A stretch of DNA of 5,864 nt, taken from contig CAXMNC010000292.1 of assembly GCA_964194625.1 (NCBI GenBank), positions 1 to 5,864 on the forward strand, given 5' to 3'. The notes under the pieces are model-generated. The model was not told the origin of the DNA, made no database searches, and saw only the letters and a program-made list of their open reading frames with translations. This DNA comes from SPGG2 sp964194625. GTDB taxonomy: Bacteria > Pseudomonadota > Gammaproteobacteria > Acidiferrobacterales > SPGG2. A program made the position numbers and the translations under genes. This document shows positions 5,844 through 5,864 of this stretch, in pieces; positions within the stretch are counted from its first letter, which is position 1, and the number at the start of each line of letters is the position of its first letter.

Positions 5844-5864
5844 GGTCTCTCCTTGCTAAAGGCA

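Overview
The window looks like chromosomal DNA from an alphaproteobacterium, possibly a sphingomonad. This rests on three things: the GC-rich minus-strand genes, an IS110-type transposase start that I associate with sphingomonads, and short intergenic palindromic repeats built around the core TGGCCGCTTTTGG. It is an inference from style and partial recollection, not a proven assignment.

Layout. Bases 1-336 hold no gene and carry a cluster of alternating inverted repeats. Bases 337-3369 are read on the minus strand. In transcription order they hold a small predicted membrane protein (3369-3202), a RuBisCO-like protein (start about 2976, end 1864), a cupin that follows it by only 12 bases (1851-1387), and a secreted multi-haem cytochrome joining a class I cytochrome c domain to a cytochrome P460 domain (1140-337). 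Bases 3370-3718 contain no convincing gene but carry a second copy of the repeat cluster. The plus strand then holds a GFA/CENP-V-type zinc-binding protein (3719-4210) and a 389-residue conserved protein of unknown function (4406-5575). The window ends in the first sixty or so codons of an IS110-family transposase (5843 down to about 5661, minus strand), after which homology is lost.

How the genes may work together. The clearest unit is the RuBisCO-like protein plus cupin. In Rhodospirillum rubrum such a pair forms the core of the 5'-methylthioadenosine-isoprenoid shunt. The RuBisCO-like protein isomerises 5-methylthioribulose 1-phosphate to 1-methylthioxylulose 5-phosphate, and the cupin removes the methylthio group to give 1-deoxyxylulose 5-phosphate and methanethiol. 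Spacing, order and the cupin motifs fit this. The RuBisCO-like protein departs from the usual active-site motif, with KDDH in place of KDDE, so the exact substrate remains an inference. The GFA-type protein could be linked to formaldehyde arising from methanethiol oxidation, but this is speculative. The P460 cytochrome and the 389-residue protein have no evident tie to this pathway.

The 3' part of the window is visibly less GC-rich than the RuBisCO-like/cupin block, and it abuts an insertion-sequence remnant, so the two halves may have different histories.
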